Numbered from the stretch's first letter, positions 14,374-21,880 are shown. The stretch: DNA of 24,042 bases from Scatomorpha pullicola (GCA_018716545.1 DVJU01000070.1:1-24042); one strand, 5' to 3'. Translations and numbers: made by a program. Notes: generated from the letters alone by a model not told the origin.

Positions 14374-14845
14374 ATTCTGGCAGCTTGGTGACATCCACCC
14401 ACTCGAGGGCGTTGGAGTACTTCCACAGCTCGTCCAGGTTCAGCTCTATGGCGCTGGAGCCGCTGCCCACGGCGGGGAAGACGGTTTCAAAGCGCTTGAG
14501 GCTGTCGTCCAGATAGACGTCGACGCCGTCATTGATGCCGAAGGGGCAAACGCCGCCGACCGGGTGGCCTATAAGCTCCAGCACTTCGTCTGCGGTGAGC
14601 ATCTTGGCCTTGTAGTGGAACTTATCCTTGAACTTGTGGTTGTCTATGCGTGCGTCGCCGGCTGCGAGGATGAGTATGGCGCCGCCGTCGGGTCGCTTGA
14701 AGCTGAGGGTCTTGGCGATCCGAGCGCCTTCGACGCCCAGAGCTTTGGCGGCGAGGTCGACCGTCGCGCTGGACACGTCGAACTCAATGACCCTGTCTTC
14801 CATCCCAAACTGCCGGAAGTACGCCCGGCCTCTCTCTATGGACAA
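14372..14845 (-). CDS. YbaK/EbsC-family aminoacyl-tRNA deacylase-like protein
   Basis: 157 residues; the family hydrolyses mischarged aminoacyl-tRNAs (for example Cys- or Ala-tRNA-Pro) in trans. The fold is shown by SSATVDLAAKALGVEGARIA (25-44), the catalytic lysine in AKTLSFK, DARIDNHKFKDKF, LIGHPVGGVCPFGI and the C-terminal GSGSSAIELNLDEL. The start is probably TTG at 14845: the protein then begins SIERGRAYFRQFGMEDR as relatives do, with AGGTGAT 6 bases upstream; the first ATG would remove 14 conserved residues. It has its own promoter and ends in the shared hairpin. Confidence 0.9.
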   Translation of the reverse strand: MSIERGRAYFRQFGMEDRVIEFDVSSATVDLAAKALGVEGARIAKTLSFKRPDGGAILILAAGDARIDNHKFKDKFHYKAKMLTADEVLELIGHPVGGVCPFGINDGVDVYLDDSLKRFETVFPAVGSGSSAIELNLDELWKYSNALEWVDVTKLPE

Positions 14846-14878
14846 ATGGTATCACCTGCTTTATAAAACTTCCCAGTC

Positions 14879-14907
14879 ATTATAACGCAGTCTTCCGCCC
14901 GATGCAA
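14879..14907 (-). promoter_or_regulatory. Sigma-A promoter of the YbaK-type gene
   Basis: Minus strand TTGCAT (14907-14902), 17 bases, TATAAT (14884-14879). Confidence 0.7.
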
Positions 14908-15019
14908 GGCTTGTTTTACCGGTATTTGGACAAATCCGGCGCGATATATCGCATTCGGCTGGAAAGTGTACACGCATGGGCGGAATATAATTAGGCATCA
15001 CATAAAAGGTGGTGCTGAA

Positions 15020-15706
15020 ATGCTCAGTGGAGCATACCTGCTGCTGCTTTCAGGGGCGTTTTTGGCGCTGAGGCTGTCCGGAAACGCCGGAAGCTTCCCG
15101 CGCCCTCTCTCGGCGGCGGCCGAGCGCGAGCTTGTAGAGCGCTCCATGGCCGGCGACCTTGAGGCGAGGAACCGGCTCATAGAGCACAATCTCCGGCTGG
15201 TGGCGCACATAATAAAAAAATACTACACCTCCGCCGAGGACACGGAAGATCTGATCTCGATAGGCACGATCGGGCTTATCAAGGGCGTGAACACGTACCG
15301 GCCCGACAAGGGCGTGCGCCTGGCCACGTATGCCGCGCGCTGCGTGGAGAACGAGATACTGATGTATTTCCGTTCGCTGAAAAAGTCCAGCGGCGACATC
15401 TCGCTCTCGGAGGCGCTGGACACGGACTCTGAGGGGAACAGCCTGTCGCTGATGGACGTCCTCTCCGAGCCGGACGACATGGCCGAGCGCGTGAGCCTCA
15501 AGGAGGCCTGCATACGCCTGCGCGAGTGCGTGTCCACCGCCCTGGAGCCGCGCGAGGCCGAAGTCATACGCCTCCGCTACGGCCTGGACGGCCGCGAAGC
15601 CCTGACCCAACGCGACACCGCCGCGCGCCTCGGCATATCCCGCAGCTATGTATCCCGCATCGAGAAGCGGGCGTTGGAGAGGCTGAGGGAGGCTATGGCA
15701 GAATAG
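15020..15706 (+). CDS. sigK: RNA polymerase sporulation sigma factor, sigma-K-like
   Basis: 228 residues from ATG 15020 (AAAGGTGGT upstream). Directs late gene expression in the mother cell during sporulation. The hydrophobic N-terminus MLSGAYLLLLSGAFLALRL matches the pro-sequence that tethers sigma-K to membrane until cleavage. FPRPLSAAAERELVERS, the ARNRLIEHNLRLVAHIIKKY core, EDLISIGTIGLIKGV, TYAARCVENEILMYFR and region 4 ending in LGISRSYVSRIEKRALERLR all match sigma-K/sigma-E. The pro-sequence and the FPRPLS junction favour sigma-K. The gene is continuous, with no skin-type element. I see a TATAAT at 14986-14991 but no convincing -35 or sigma-E promoter. Confidence 0.9.
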   Translation: MLSGAYLLLLSGAFLALRLSGNAGSFPRPLSAAAERELVERSMAGDLEARNRLIEHNLRLVAHIIKKYYTSAEDTEDLISIGTIGLIKGVNTYRPDKGVRLATYAARCVENEILMYFRSLKKSSGDISLSEALDTDSEGNSLSLMDVLSEPDDMAERVSLKEACIRLRECVSTALEPREAEVIRLRYGLDGREALTQRDTAARLGISRSYVSRIEKRALERLREAMAE

Positions 15707-15707
15707 A

Positions 15708-15741
15708 AAGGCCGGGACGAGGAGGCTCGTCCCGGCTTTTA
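15708..15741. terminator. Terminator between sigK and the convergent DUF6054-like gene
   Basis: An 11-bp perfect stem GCCGGGACGAG/CTCGTCCCGGC with loop GAGG, followed by TTTT on the plus strand and CCTTTC on the minus strand, so strongest for sigK. Confidence 0.9.
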
Positions 15742-15746
15742 TGTAC

Positions 15747-16070
15747 TCAGAGTATGTTCATGAGCGTGTCAAGAAATGCGTCTTCACCTAAAGTATTCAT
15801 CTTGAAGAACATGGCGTTGCTGCCGCCGGAGGTTATGGCCGACAGCGTGAGGTGGTTGCCCTCGCCAAAGAGGGTGAGCGTCATGCTCAGACGGTTCCCG
15901 CCCGTCCAGCTGTAGCGCTCATATACGCGCACCGCGCATCTGACGTCGCCGCAGCTGAAGTCGCTGCCGTCTTCGTAATTGGCGCTCATGCTGCCTGAAA
16001 GTATGCCCTCGTCGAGCTTGGAGAGCACAGTGTCAAAGTCGCCGCGAAGTTGCTTTTCCAGCTTTGCCAT
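15747..16070 (-). CDS. Small conserved protein, DUF6054-like
   Basis: 107 residues, soluble, no signal peptide. I associate it from memory with DUF6054 on the pattern VRVYERYSWTGGNRLSMTL, then ITSGGSNAMFFKMNTLGE, typical of that family in Clostridia; no function is established to my knowledge. ATG 16070 has GGGAGG 8 bases upstream. It ends at the sigK terminator and has its own probable promoter. Confidence 0.75.
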   Translation of the reverse strand: MAKLEKQLRGDFDTVLSKLDEGILSGSMSANYEDGSDFSCGDVRCAVRVYERYSWTGGNRLSMTLTLFGEGNHLTLSAITSGGSNAMFFKMNTLGEDAFLDTLMNIL

Positions 16071-16115
16071 TTTACCAGCCTCCCATTAAGCGAACACTTG
16101 TCCGCGTATATGTTG

Positions 16116-16121
16116 AGTATA
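16116..16121 (-). promoter_or_regulatory. Possible -10 box for the DUF6054-like gene
   Basis: Minus strand TGGTATACT; the -35 region is poor (TTCCAT at 17 bases). About 46 bases precede the ATG. Confidence 0.35.
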
Positions 16122-16208
16122 CCACAATTGGAAGTCGAATGGAAGCAGAAAATGCGACAATTTGAGTAAAATCCGCGGCAAAAGTACACTGCGGCAAGCG
16201 TGTCCGGC

Positions 16209-17180
16209 TCAGCTCCGCTGCCGGAGCAGGTTCTCGAACAGCTCGCCCCAGGGCAGGCAGGACGGCAGGGGGGAGACGGAGCAGACCGCCTGAGCCAGCT
16301 CAAGCGCGGCGGCCTCAAGCTCCTGCGTTTCGTCCGCAGGCTCGTCCGGCCCGGCAGTAGGCTCCGGCTGATTCTCCTTTTCGGCCTCGATGGCGGCTAT
16401 GCGCTCCGCGTCCCAGGCGGCAAAGGCGTCGCACAGCTCGCCCATGGCGTCAACGGCGCTGTAGCTGCCGCGTGTGAGGATGGCTATGAGGAACGGCTCG
16501 TCCGCGTACACGATGCCTGCGACGGCGACGTGCAGCACCTCGTTATAGGTCTCGTAGCCGTACTTCTGCGCTATGTCGCAGTCCAGCTCGCCGCTCTCCA
16601 GGTACTGATCCGGCTGAGCGAGCAGCATGTGGCCTATCTGCGCCTCAAAGTCCTCGGAGTTCGTGTACAGATAGTCGAGGATGTTCAGCACCATGCGCGC
16701 GGTGAAGGCGTTGTCGTAATAGTAGTCGCTCTCCAGCTCGTCCTCGCTGTAGCCGGTATAGGGGAGAATGAGCCGCTTGTACTCGGCATATCCGCCGAGG
16801 TAGTTGAACATTGCCTCGGAAATCTGATTGTTGGAAAACTCAAGGCTGTAGTAGTGGCACTGTTCCAGCGTCATCCCGCCTATGAGCGTGTCCGGGTCTA
16901 TCCGGCCGGAGTTCTCCAGTTCGTAGAAGTACATGTTCAGGGGCAGCTTATACACGCTGGCGACCTTGAAATACTCCTCGGCGTTATAGAGCCAGGTCTC
17001 TCCGTCGTACATGCTCTTGAAGGCGATGGCGTAGTTCCTGTCGCTGATGTAGTGTTCGGACATTATTTCCGGGACGAATTCGTCCGGGGAATCGGCAAAA
17101 TTCTCCCCGTCAGCCAGGACGGGGAGGACGATGGTTGACATGAGTATCAGCGCCAGGGTAAGTGCGAGAGGGCGCTTCAT
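16209..17180 (-). CDS. Secreted serine hydrolase, class A beta-lactamase/penicillin-binding fold
   Basis: 323 residues from ATG 17180, which overlaps the stop of the upstream FMN enzyme (ATGA); no ribosome site of its own is visible, so translation is probably coupled. A signal peptide MKRPLALTLALILMSTIVLP precedes VLADG. The nucleophile motif is S75-V-Y-K78 (SxxK) in FKVASVYKLPLNMYFYE, and SNN (116-118) stands where SDN/SxN is expected. The third motif (KTG) is not clear: VAVAGIVYADEPFLIAILTRG is the likely beta-strand. It is followed by a Glu/Pro-rich segment (about residues 270-300). It could be a carboxypeptidase-like or beta-lactamase-like enzyme; the lack of an obvious KTG makes activity uncertain. 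Confidence 0.78.
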   Translation of the reverse strand: MKRPLALTLALILMSTIVLPVLADGENFADSPDEFVPEIMSEHYISDRNYAIAFKSMYDGETWLYNAEEYFKVASVYKLPLNMYFYELENSGRIDPDTLIGGMTLEQCHYYSLEFSNNQISEAMFNYLGGYAEYKRLILPYTGYSEDELESDYYYDNAFTARMVLNILDYLYTNSEDFEAQIGHMLLAQPDQYLESGELDCDIAQKYGYETYNEVLHVAVAGIVYADEPFLIAILTRGSYSAVDAMGELCDAFAAWDAERIAAIEAEKENQPEPTAGPDEPADETQELEAAALELAQAVCSVSPLPSCLPWGELFENLLRQRS

Positions 17181-18199
17181 TTTTCGACGTACACCATGTC
17201 GGTGACTATTTCGGCGAGGGAGTGCGCGCCGCACATGGTCATGGTGTCGATGAGCTCGGCCTTGTACTTGGCGAACAGCAGCTTGGCGCCTTCGGCCTCG
17301 CCGCCGTAGACCGCCGGGACGAAGGGGCGGCCGATGAGCACCGCGTCGGCGCCCAGGCCGAGAGCCTTGAACACGTCAACGCCGGAGCGGATGCCGCCGT
17401 CGACGAAGATGACGCACTTGCCGCCGACTGCGCGGACTATCTCGGGCAGGACGTCCGCGGTGGCGCGGGTCTGGCCGAGCACGCGGCCGCCGTGGTTGGA
17501 CACGACTATGCCGTCGGCGCCGGCCTCGACGGCCTTCTCGGCGGCCTTGGCCGTCATGATGCCCTTGAGGATGAACGGCATCTTGGCGTAGTTGATGATC
17601 TCGTGCAGCTCAGAGACGGTCTTGCTGCCGGCGTTGGGGTTCATGGCCTTGAGGAAGGGCAGACCCGCGCCGTCGATGTCCATGGCCGCGGCGAAGATGT
17701 TGTTGGCGTTGAGGATGTCGAGCTTCTCCATCACGGCCTCTACGTTCCAGGGCTTGATGGTGGGGACGCCGACGCCGCCGACCTTGTTCATGGCGGCGAC
17801 GGAGCGCTTCATGACCTCGGGGTCGACGCCGTCGCCGGTGAAGGCGAGGGAGCCGCACTCGGCAGCAGTGGGGACGAGGATGTCGTTGTAGGCAAAGTCG
17901 TCATATGCGTCGCTGTAGTGCATGGGCAGGGCGCCAATGGGGGCGGTGAAGACGGGCAGGTCGAATTCACGGCCGAACAGGGTGAACTTGGTGTTGGGGA
18001 CGTCGTGGGAGCAGATGGTGTCCATGTTCACAAAGACCTTCTGCCAAGCGTCGTAGTTGCGCGCCGCGCCGTTGCCGGGATTCTTGGAGCCGGGACCGGG
18101 CATGGAGTTGCCGCAGGCGCGCCCGTTGCACACGGGACATGCCTTGCAGTAGGGGCCGATATTGGTGCGAGCCTTTGCAAGCACTTCGTTGTAATCCAT
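17177..18199 (-). CDS. FMN-dependent alpha-hydroxy-acid oxidizing protein with N-terminal cysteine cluster
   Basis: 340 residues; the family oxidises 2-hydroxy acids such as lactate with FMN in a TIM barrel. TAPIGALPMHY (85-95) begins the FMN site; ILKGIMT contains K212; VVSNHGGRVLGQTRA (232-246) gives the catalytic His236 and Arg239; FVDGGIRSGVDVFKALGLGA and LIGRPF bind phosphate. The N-terminus carries four close cysteines (C18, C21, C24, C29 in YCKACPVCNGRACGN), absent from aerobic LldD but, from memory, common in clostridial members; they may bind a metal or iron-sulphur centre. AGGAGG precedes ATG 18199. Codon use is biased, suggesting strong expression. The serine hydrolase gene follows with a 4-base overlap. 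Confidence 0.9.
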   Translation of the reverse strand: MDYNEVLAKARTNIGPYCKACPVCNGRACGNSMPGPGSKNPGNGAARNYDAWQKVFVNMDTICSHDVPNTKFTLFGREFDLPVFTAPIGALPMHYSDAYDDFAYNDILVPTAAECGSLAFTGDGVDPEVMKRSVAAMNKVGGVGVPTIKPWNVEAVMEKLDILNANNIFAAAMDIDGAGLPFLKAMNPNAGSKTVSELHEIINYAKMPFILKGIMTAKAAEKAVEAGADGIVVSNHGGRVLGQTRATADVLPEIVRAVGGKCVIFVDGGIRSGVDVFKALGLGADAVLIGRPFVPAVYGGEAEGAKLLFAKYKAELIDTMTMCGAHSLAEIVTDMVYVEK

Positions 18200-18222
18200 T
18201 TTGTTTTCCTCCTAGCAGATGA

Positions 18223-18251
18223 TATATATGTTGCCTGGAATAGAAGATTAA
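18223..18251 (-). promoter_or_regulatory. Possible promoter of the FMN-enzyme operon
   Basis: Minus strand TTAATC (18251-18246), 17 bases, TATATA (18228-18223). The match is weak, but it is the only candidate in the short gap. Confidence 0.4.
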
Positions 18252-18257
18252 GGAAAG

Positions 18258-19148
18258 CTATTGTAGGCCGGTCAGATTCCACGCGGGTATCATTTCGTCC
18301 CCGCTGGCGTCCGGTTCCTGATAATATCCGTCCTCAATGCCTTTGTCAAGCAGATATTCATACAGCATCTGGGCAATGGCCGGGTCGACAACGCGCGCAA
18401 GCTCGGGAAAGCGCGCCTCTATGCCGGGCATGGGCGTGTACTGGCTCATGAGCGAAAAGAGCACGCCGCCCATCGGGAAATGCTCCGCCACCCAGTCTAT
18501 GCAGCCGATGGAGTTGTCCGTCCAGCCGGGGAGGATGAGATGCCGGATGAGCACTCCGCTTGTAAGCATGTCGTCATCGTCAAGGCGGAACGGTCCTGTC
18601 TGCCGGAACATCTCCAGTATCGCGGCGGATGCGGCCTCCGGATAGTCCGGTGCGGCGGAATACCTGGCCGCGGGGACGGAGCTTGAATATTTGTAGTCCG
18701 GCATGTAGATCTGCACCAGACCCTCCAGGCACCTGAGACTCTCCACGCTCTCATAGCCGGAGGAGTTCCAGGCCACGGGGATGCCCAGCTCGAGTCCGTC
18801 GAGCGCCTCGGCGATGGGGCGCACGAAGTGCGAGCCGGTCACCAGGTTTATGTTGTGCACGCCCCGGTCGCGCAGGCGCAGCATCACGTCGCGCAGCTGC
18901 TGCACGGTGAGCTCCACGCCCGGGGAGCCGGGTCGGGAGATTACGGCGTTCTGGCAGTAGACGCAGCCGAGGCTGCACCCGGTGAAGAAGATGGTTCCGC
19001 TGCCTCTCGTGCCCGAGATGCATGGCTCCTCGCCGTAGTGCGCGGCAGCTCTCGCCGCGCGGGGCAGCTCGCCGGACGAGCACACGCCGCGCGCGCCGGC
19101 AGCGCGGTCTGCGCCGCACATGCGGGGACAGTCAAAGCACGCGCTCAA
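18258..19148 (-). CDS. Radical SAM protein, PflX/PflA-like
   Basis: 296 residues. The radical SAM cluster motif is C58-SLG-C62-VY-C65 (FFTGCSLGCVYCQN). Upstream, residues 1-25 hold an additional cysteine set (C4, C7, C11, C23) of the CxxCPRxCG type seen in PflX-like proteins. It resembles pyruvate formate-lyase-activating enzymes, but no glycyl-radical partner lies nearby, so the substrate is unknown. The start is TTG at 19148, overlapping the TGA of the upstream glycosyltransferase (TTGA); a GGAG lies 11 bases before it. Translation is probably coupled. Confidence 0.88.
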   Translation of the reverse strand: MSACFDCPRMCGADRAAGARGVCSSGELPRAARAAAHYGEEPCISGTRGSGTIFFTGCSLGCVYCQNAVISRPGSPGVELTVQQLRDVMLRLRDRGVHNINLVTGSHFVRPIAEALDGLELGIPVAWNSSGYESVESLRCLEGLVQIYMPDYKYSSSVPAARYSAAPDYPEAASAAILEMFRQTGPFRLDDDDMLTSGVLIRHLILPGWTDNSIGCIDWVAEHFPMGGVLFSLMSQYTPMPGIEARFPELARVVDPAIAQMLYEYLLDKGIEDGYYQEPDASGDEMIPAWNLTGLQ

Positions 19149-19897
19149 AGCCCGATCAGCTCCTTCGTGTGCGTGTACGGCTCGCGCGCCACGCTCATGG
19201 GGCGCATGCGTCCGCTGGTGAAGCCCTTTGCGGCCAGCTTGAGCATCTTCTTGAGCGTGTACTTGCTCTCGCCCGCGAAGCGCTCGGCGCGGTCATAGCT
19301 GACGGTCTCGCACTTGAAGCCCAGCCGGGTGATTAGCCCGCGCAAAAAGAGGTCGTCCCCGTGATAGAGCGCCAGCGCGTCCAGAGCGTCGGGATCCATG
19401 AGCCGGAAGTCAGCGTGGTCGTAGATGAGGCTGGAGCCGAGCATCTGCATTATTTTATAGTAAGCGCGCGCCGTGTTGCGCTTGAGGAAGGTGTCCGTCT
19501 GTCGGGACGCGCGCACGCCGCAGACTATGTGCGCACCGGCCGCGTGCTTCTCCGCCATCTCTATTATGGCGTTCACGTCGTCCTGAAGGTCTGCATCTAT
19601 TGATACGCTGACGGCGCGCTTGTCCCTCGCGCACATCAGCCCCTCGGTCAGCGCGGTCTGGTGCCCGCGGTTGCGGTCGAGGCAGAGTCCGGCAAAGCGC
19701 TCATCCCTCGCGTTGGCCTCGGTTATGATCTCCCACGTCCTGTCAGCGGAGCCGTCGTTTACAAATAGAACCCTGCTGTCGGGAGAGGCAAAGCCCCGTT
19801 CGACCAGTGTGGTCAGGCACTCGCCCAGGCGCTTTATCGTCTCGGGGAGCACTTCTTCCTCATTGTAGCAGGGCACTATGATGAAGTATCTGTCCAT
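19145..19897 (-). CDS. Family 2 glycosyltransferase, DPM1/GtrB-like, lacking the usual membrane domain
   Basis: 250 residues. A GT-A catalytic domain: FIIVPCYNEEEVLPET (5-20), VNDGSADRTW (46-55), the metal-binding DADLQDD (101-107), DHADFRLMD (160-168) and the acceptor-loop RAERFAGESKY (203-213). Polyprenyl-phosphate mannosyl/glucosyl transferases of this group normally end with two membrane helices after about residue 230; here the protein stops at KELIGL with none. ATG 19897 has AGGAGG. The stop overlaps the radical SAM gene. It may work as a soluble enzyme, or the membrane part may have been lost. Confidence 0.88.
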   Translation of the reverse strand: MDRYFIIVPCYNEEEVLPETIKRLGECLTTLVERGFASPDSRVLFVNDGSADRTWEIITEANARDERFAGLCLDRNRGHQTALTEGLMCARDKRAVSVSIDADLQDDVNAIIEMAEKHAAGAHIVCGVRASRQTDTFLKRNTARAYYKIMQMLGSSLIYDHADFRLMDPDALDALALYHGDDLFLRGLITRLGFKCETVSYDRAERFAGESKYTLKKMLKLAAKGFTSGRMRPMSVAREPYTHTKELIGL

Positions 19898-19909
19898 TTT
19901 GACCTCCTC

Positions 19910-19928
19910 GCGGCGCCGCCGGCGCCGC
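19910..19928 (-). other. Hairpin in the 5' leader of the glycosyltransferase mRNA
   Basis: GCGGCGCC/GGCGCCGC, an 8-bp perfect stem with a 3-base loop, sits between the promoter (-10 at 19941) and the ribosome site. It would form at the very 5' end of the message, so it may stabilise it or affect ribosome access. Confidence 0.5.
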
Positions 19929-19940
19929 TTCCTGCGAAAT

Positions 19941-19969
19941 ATTATAATCTAAACTCGCCGCAGTTGCAA
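19941..19969 (-). promoter_or_regulatory. Sigma-A promoter of the GT2-radical SAM operon
   Basis: Minus strand TTGCAA (19969-19964), 17 bases, TATAAT (19946-19941). Confidence 0.75.
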
Positions 19970-20105
19970 CATTTGAGACGCCGGAAAACGGTGATTTGGC
20001 GCCCGAGCCGCCGCGCTGCGCCGCATTTGACGGCGTTGAAGGGCAGTTAGTTGCACATTTTACAAAAAATTTATGAAAAATCTTGATTTTACGGCATAAT
20101 TGGTA

Positions 20106-20134
20106 TTGTAATCTTTCCAGTAAGGTAGTAAAAT
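20106..20134 (+). promoter_or_regulatory. Promoter of the trmL-pgk-tpiA-gpmI operon
   Basis: TTGTAA (20106-20111), 17 bases, TAAAAT (20129-20134), in an AT-rich patch (about 20040-20180) that stands out against the G+C-rich surroundings. The rest of the gap 19970-20105 holds nothing I can name. Confidence 0.65.
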
Positions 20135-20161
20135 GTCCATGCGAAAAAATTAGCAAGGAAC

Positions 20162-20179
20162 GTCACAAACGTATGTGAC
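20162..20179 (+). promoter_or_regulatory. Inverted repeat in the leader, possible operator
   Basis: GTCACA-AACGTA-TGTGAC, a perfect 6-bp inverted repeat about 20-38 bases downstream of the expected transcription start and 18 bases before the trmL ATG. It could be a repressor site or a small hairpin near the ribosome site. Confidence 0.45.
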
Positions 20180-20197
20180 AAGTTTGGAGGCCGGTGA

Positions 20198-20686
20198 ATG
20201 ATAGACATCGTGCTGGTCGAGCCTGAGATACCCAACAACACCGGAGCCATCGCCCGCACCTGCGCCTGCACGGGCGCGAGGCTGCACCTGGTGAAGCCGC
20301 TGGGCTTTGACATCTCGGACAGCGCCGTCAAGAGGGCGGGACTGGACTACTGGTATCTCGTGGATTTGACCGTTTATGAGAGCCTGGATGAGTATTTCGA
20401 GCGCAACGGCGACGAAAATCTCTGGCTCACGACGACCAAGGCTCCCAGGAGCTACGCTGACTGCGACTGGAGCGGGGACGTCAAGCTTATGTTCGGAAAG
20501 GAGACCGCCGGGCTGCCGGAGTGGCTGCGGGAGAAGTACCGCGACCGCTGCGTTCGCATCCCGATGGTTTCTGAGGCGAGGAGCCTCAACTTATCAAACG
20601 CCGCCGCGGTGCTCACCTATGAGGCGCTGCGGCAGCAGGGATTCAAAGGTTTACTCGATTATGGCCAAATGAAACAGGAGGAATGA
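20198..20686 (+). CDS. trmL: tRNA (cytidine(34)-2'-O)-methyltransferase, SpoU family
   Basis: 162 residues; methylates the 2'-OH of the wobble base of certain leucine tRNAs. The knotted SPOUT fold is marked by VLVEPEIPNNTGAIARTCA (5-23), KPLGFDISDSAVKRAGLDYW, LMFGKETAGLPEWL (SAM-binding loop) and the C-terminal SEARSLNLSNAAAVLTYEAL. Length matches the minimal single-domain TrmL. ATG 20198 has GGAGG a short distance upstream. Its stop lies 3 bases before the pgk ATG, so it is the first gene of the glycolytic transcript. Confidence 0.93.
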   Translation: MIDIVLVEPEIPNNTGAIARTCACTGARLHLVKPLGFDISDSAVKRAGLDYWYLVDLTVYESLDEYFERNGDENLWLTTTKAPRSYADCDWSGDVKLMFGKETAGLPEWLREKYRDRCVRIPMVSEARSLNLSNAAAVLTYEALRQQGFKGLLDYGQMKQEE

Positions 20687-20689
20687 AGC

Positions 20690-21880
20690 ATGAACTACAA
20701 CAAGAAGACCGTACACGACTTCGATCCCCACGGCAAGAAGGTGCTGCTCCGCTGCGACTTCAACGTGCCGCAGAACAAGGAGACGGGCGAGATCACCAGC
20801 GACAAGCGCATCGTCGCCGCCCTGCCCACCATCAAGTACCTGCTTGAGAATGGCGCCGCCGTCATAGCCTGCTCCCACCTGGGCAAGCCCAAGGGAGAGT
20901 GGAAGCCCAACCTGAGCCTCAAGCCCGTCGCCAAGCGCCTGAGCGAGCTGCTGGGCATGGACGTCATCATGGCCGAAGACATCGTCGGCGAGGACGCCAA
21001 GGCCAAGGCCGCCGCCCTGCAGGCCGGCCAGATAATGCTGCTTGAGAACCTGCGCTTCGACAAGCGCGAGGAGAAGAACGACCCCGAGTTCGCCAAGGAG
21101 CTCGCCTCCATGGCCGAGGTCTATGTGTCCGACGCCTTCGGCACCGTGCACCGCGCCCACGCCTCCACCGCCGGTGTTGCCGCCTTCCTGCCCGCCTACG
21201 CCGGCATGCTGGTGGAGAAGGAGATCTCCGTCATGGGCAAGGCCCTGAGCGACCCCGCCCGTCCCTTCGTCGCCATCCTCGGCGGCGCCAAGGTCAGCGA
21301 CAAGATCGGCGTCATCAACAACCTCCTGGAGAAGGCCGACACCATCATCGTCGGCGGCGGCATGGCCTACACCTTCAAGCTCGCCCAGGGTCACACCATC
21401 GGCAAGAGCCTGCTCGAGGCCGACCGCGTCGACTACGCCAAGGAGATGATGGACAAGGCCGCGGCCAAGGGCGTCAAGCTGCTCCTGCCCGTCGACCACG
21501 TCTGCGCTGCCGAGTTCAACGCCGACGCCGAGCCTGTCGTCACCGGCGAGGACATCCCCGACGACCTCATGGGCATGGACATCGGCCCCAAGACAGTGGA
21601 GCTTTACAAGGACGCCGTCAAGGGCGCCGGCACCGTGGTCTGGAACGGCCCCATGGGCGTTTTCGAGTTCGCCAGCTTCAACAAGGGCACCTTCGCCATG
21701 GCCGAGGCCGTTGCCAACTGCGGCGGCGTGACCATCATCGGCGGCGGCGACAGCGCCAGCGCCGTTGAAAAGAGCGGCTATGCCGACAAGATCACCCACA
21801 TCAGCACCGGCGGCGGCGCTTCCCTTGAGTTCCTCGAGGGTCTGGAGCTGCCCGGAGTTGCCTGCCTGCTGGACAAATAA
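20690..21880 (+). CDS. pgk: Phosphoglycerate kinase
   Basis: 396 residues, full length; makes ATP from 1,3-bisphosphoglycerate in glycolysis. The N-domain substrate site is LLRCDFNVPQNK (19-30), R40, SHLGKPKG (62-69), NLRFDKREEKNDPEFAKELA (120-139) and VSDAFGTVHRAHAST (146-160). The C-domain has LGGAKVSDKIGVINNLLEKA (197-216), then GGGMAYTF, the nucleotide loop WNGPMGVFE and TIIGGGDSASAV. AGGAGG is 8 bases before ATG 20690. Codon use is strongly biased (18 of 20 Ile codons are ATC). Confidence 0.99.
   Translation: MNYNKKTVHDFDPHGKKVLLRCDFNVPQNKETGEITSDKRIVAALPTIKYLLENGAAVIACSHLGKPKGEWKPNLSLKPVAKRLSELLGMDVIMAEDIVGEDAKAKAAALQAGQIMLLENLRFDKREEKNDPEFAKELASMAEVYVSDAFGTVHRAHASTAGVAAFLPAYAGMLVEKEISVMGKALSDPARPFVAILGGAKVSDKIGVINNLLEKADTIIVGGGMAYTFKLAQGHTIGKSLLEADRVDYAKEMMDKAAAKGVKLLLPVDHVCAAEFNADAEPVVTGEDIPDDLMGMDIGPKTVELYKDAVKGAGTVVWNGPMGVFEFASFNKGTFAMAEAVANCGGVTIIGGGDSASAVEKSGYADKITHISTGGGASLEFLEGLELPGVACLLDK

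Noticed and set aside
14983..15007. Sigma-E promoter before sigK (GAATATA ... CATAAAA)
   Set aside because: The spacing is too short and the start would fall on the ribosome site.
17162..18451. A 429-codon plus-strand frame over the FMN enzyme
   Set aside because: Shadow frame; the minus strand holds a clear enzyme with conserved motifs.
19145..19160. A frameshift ending the GT2 gene early
   Set aside because: The following bases code directly for the radical SAM protein in another frame and no membrane helices appear in any frame, so a simple frameshift does not explain the short C-terminus.
20162..20179. Rex or CRP operator
   Set aside because: The half-sites are in the opposite orientation (TCACA...TGTGA rather than TGTGA...TCACA).
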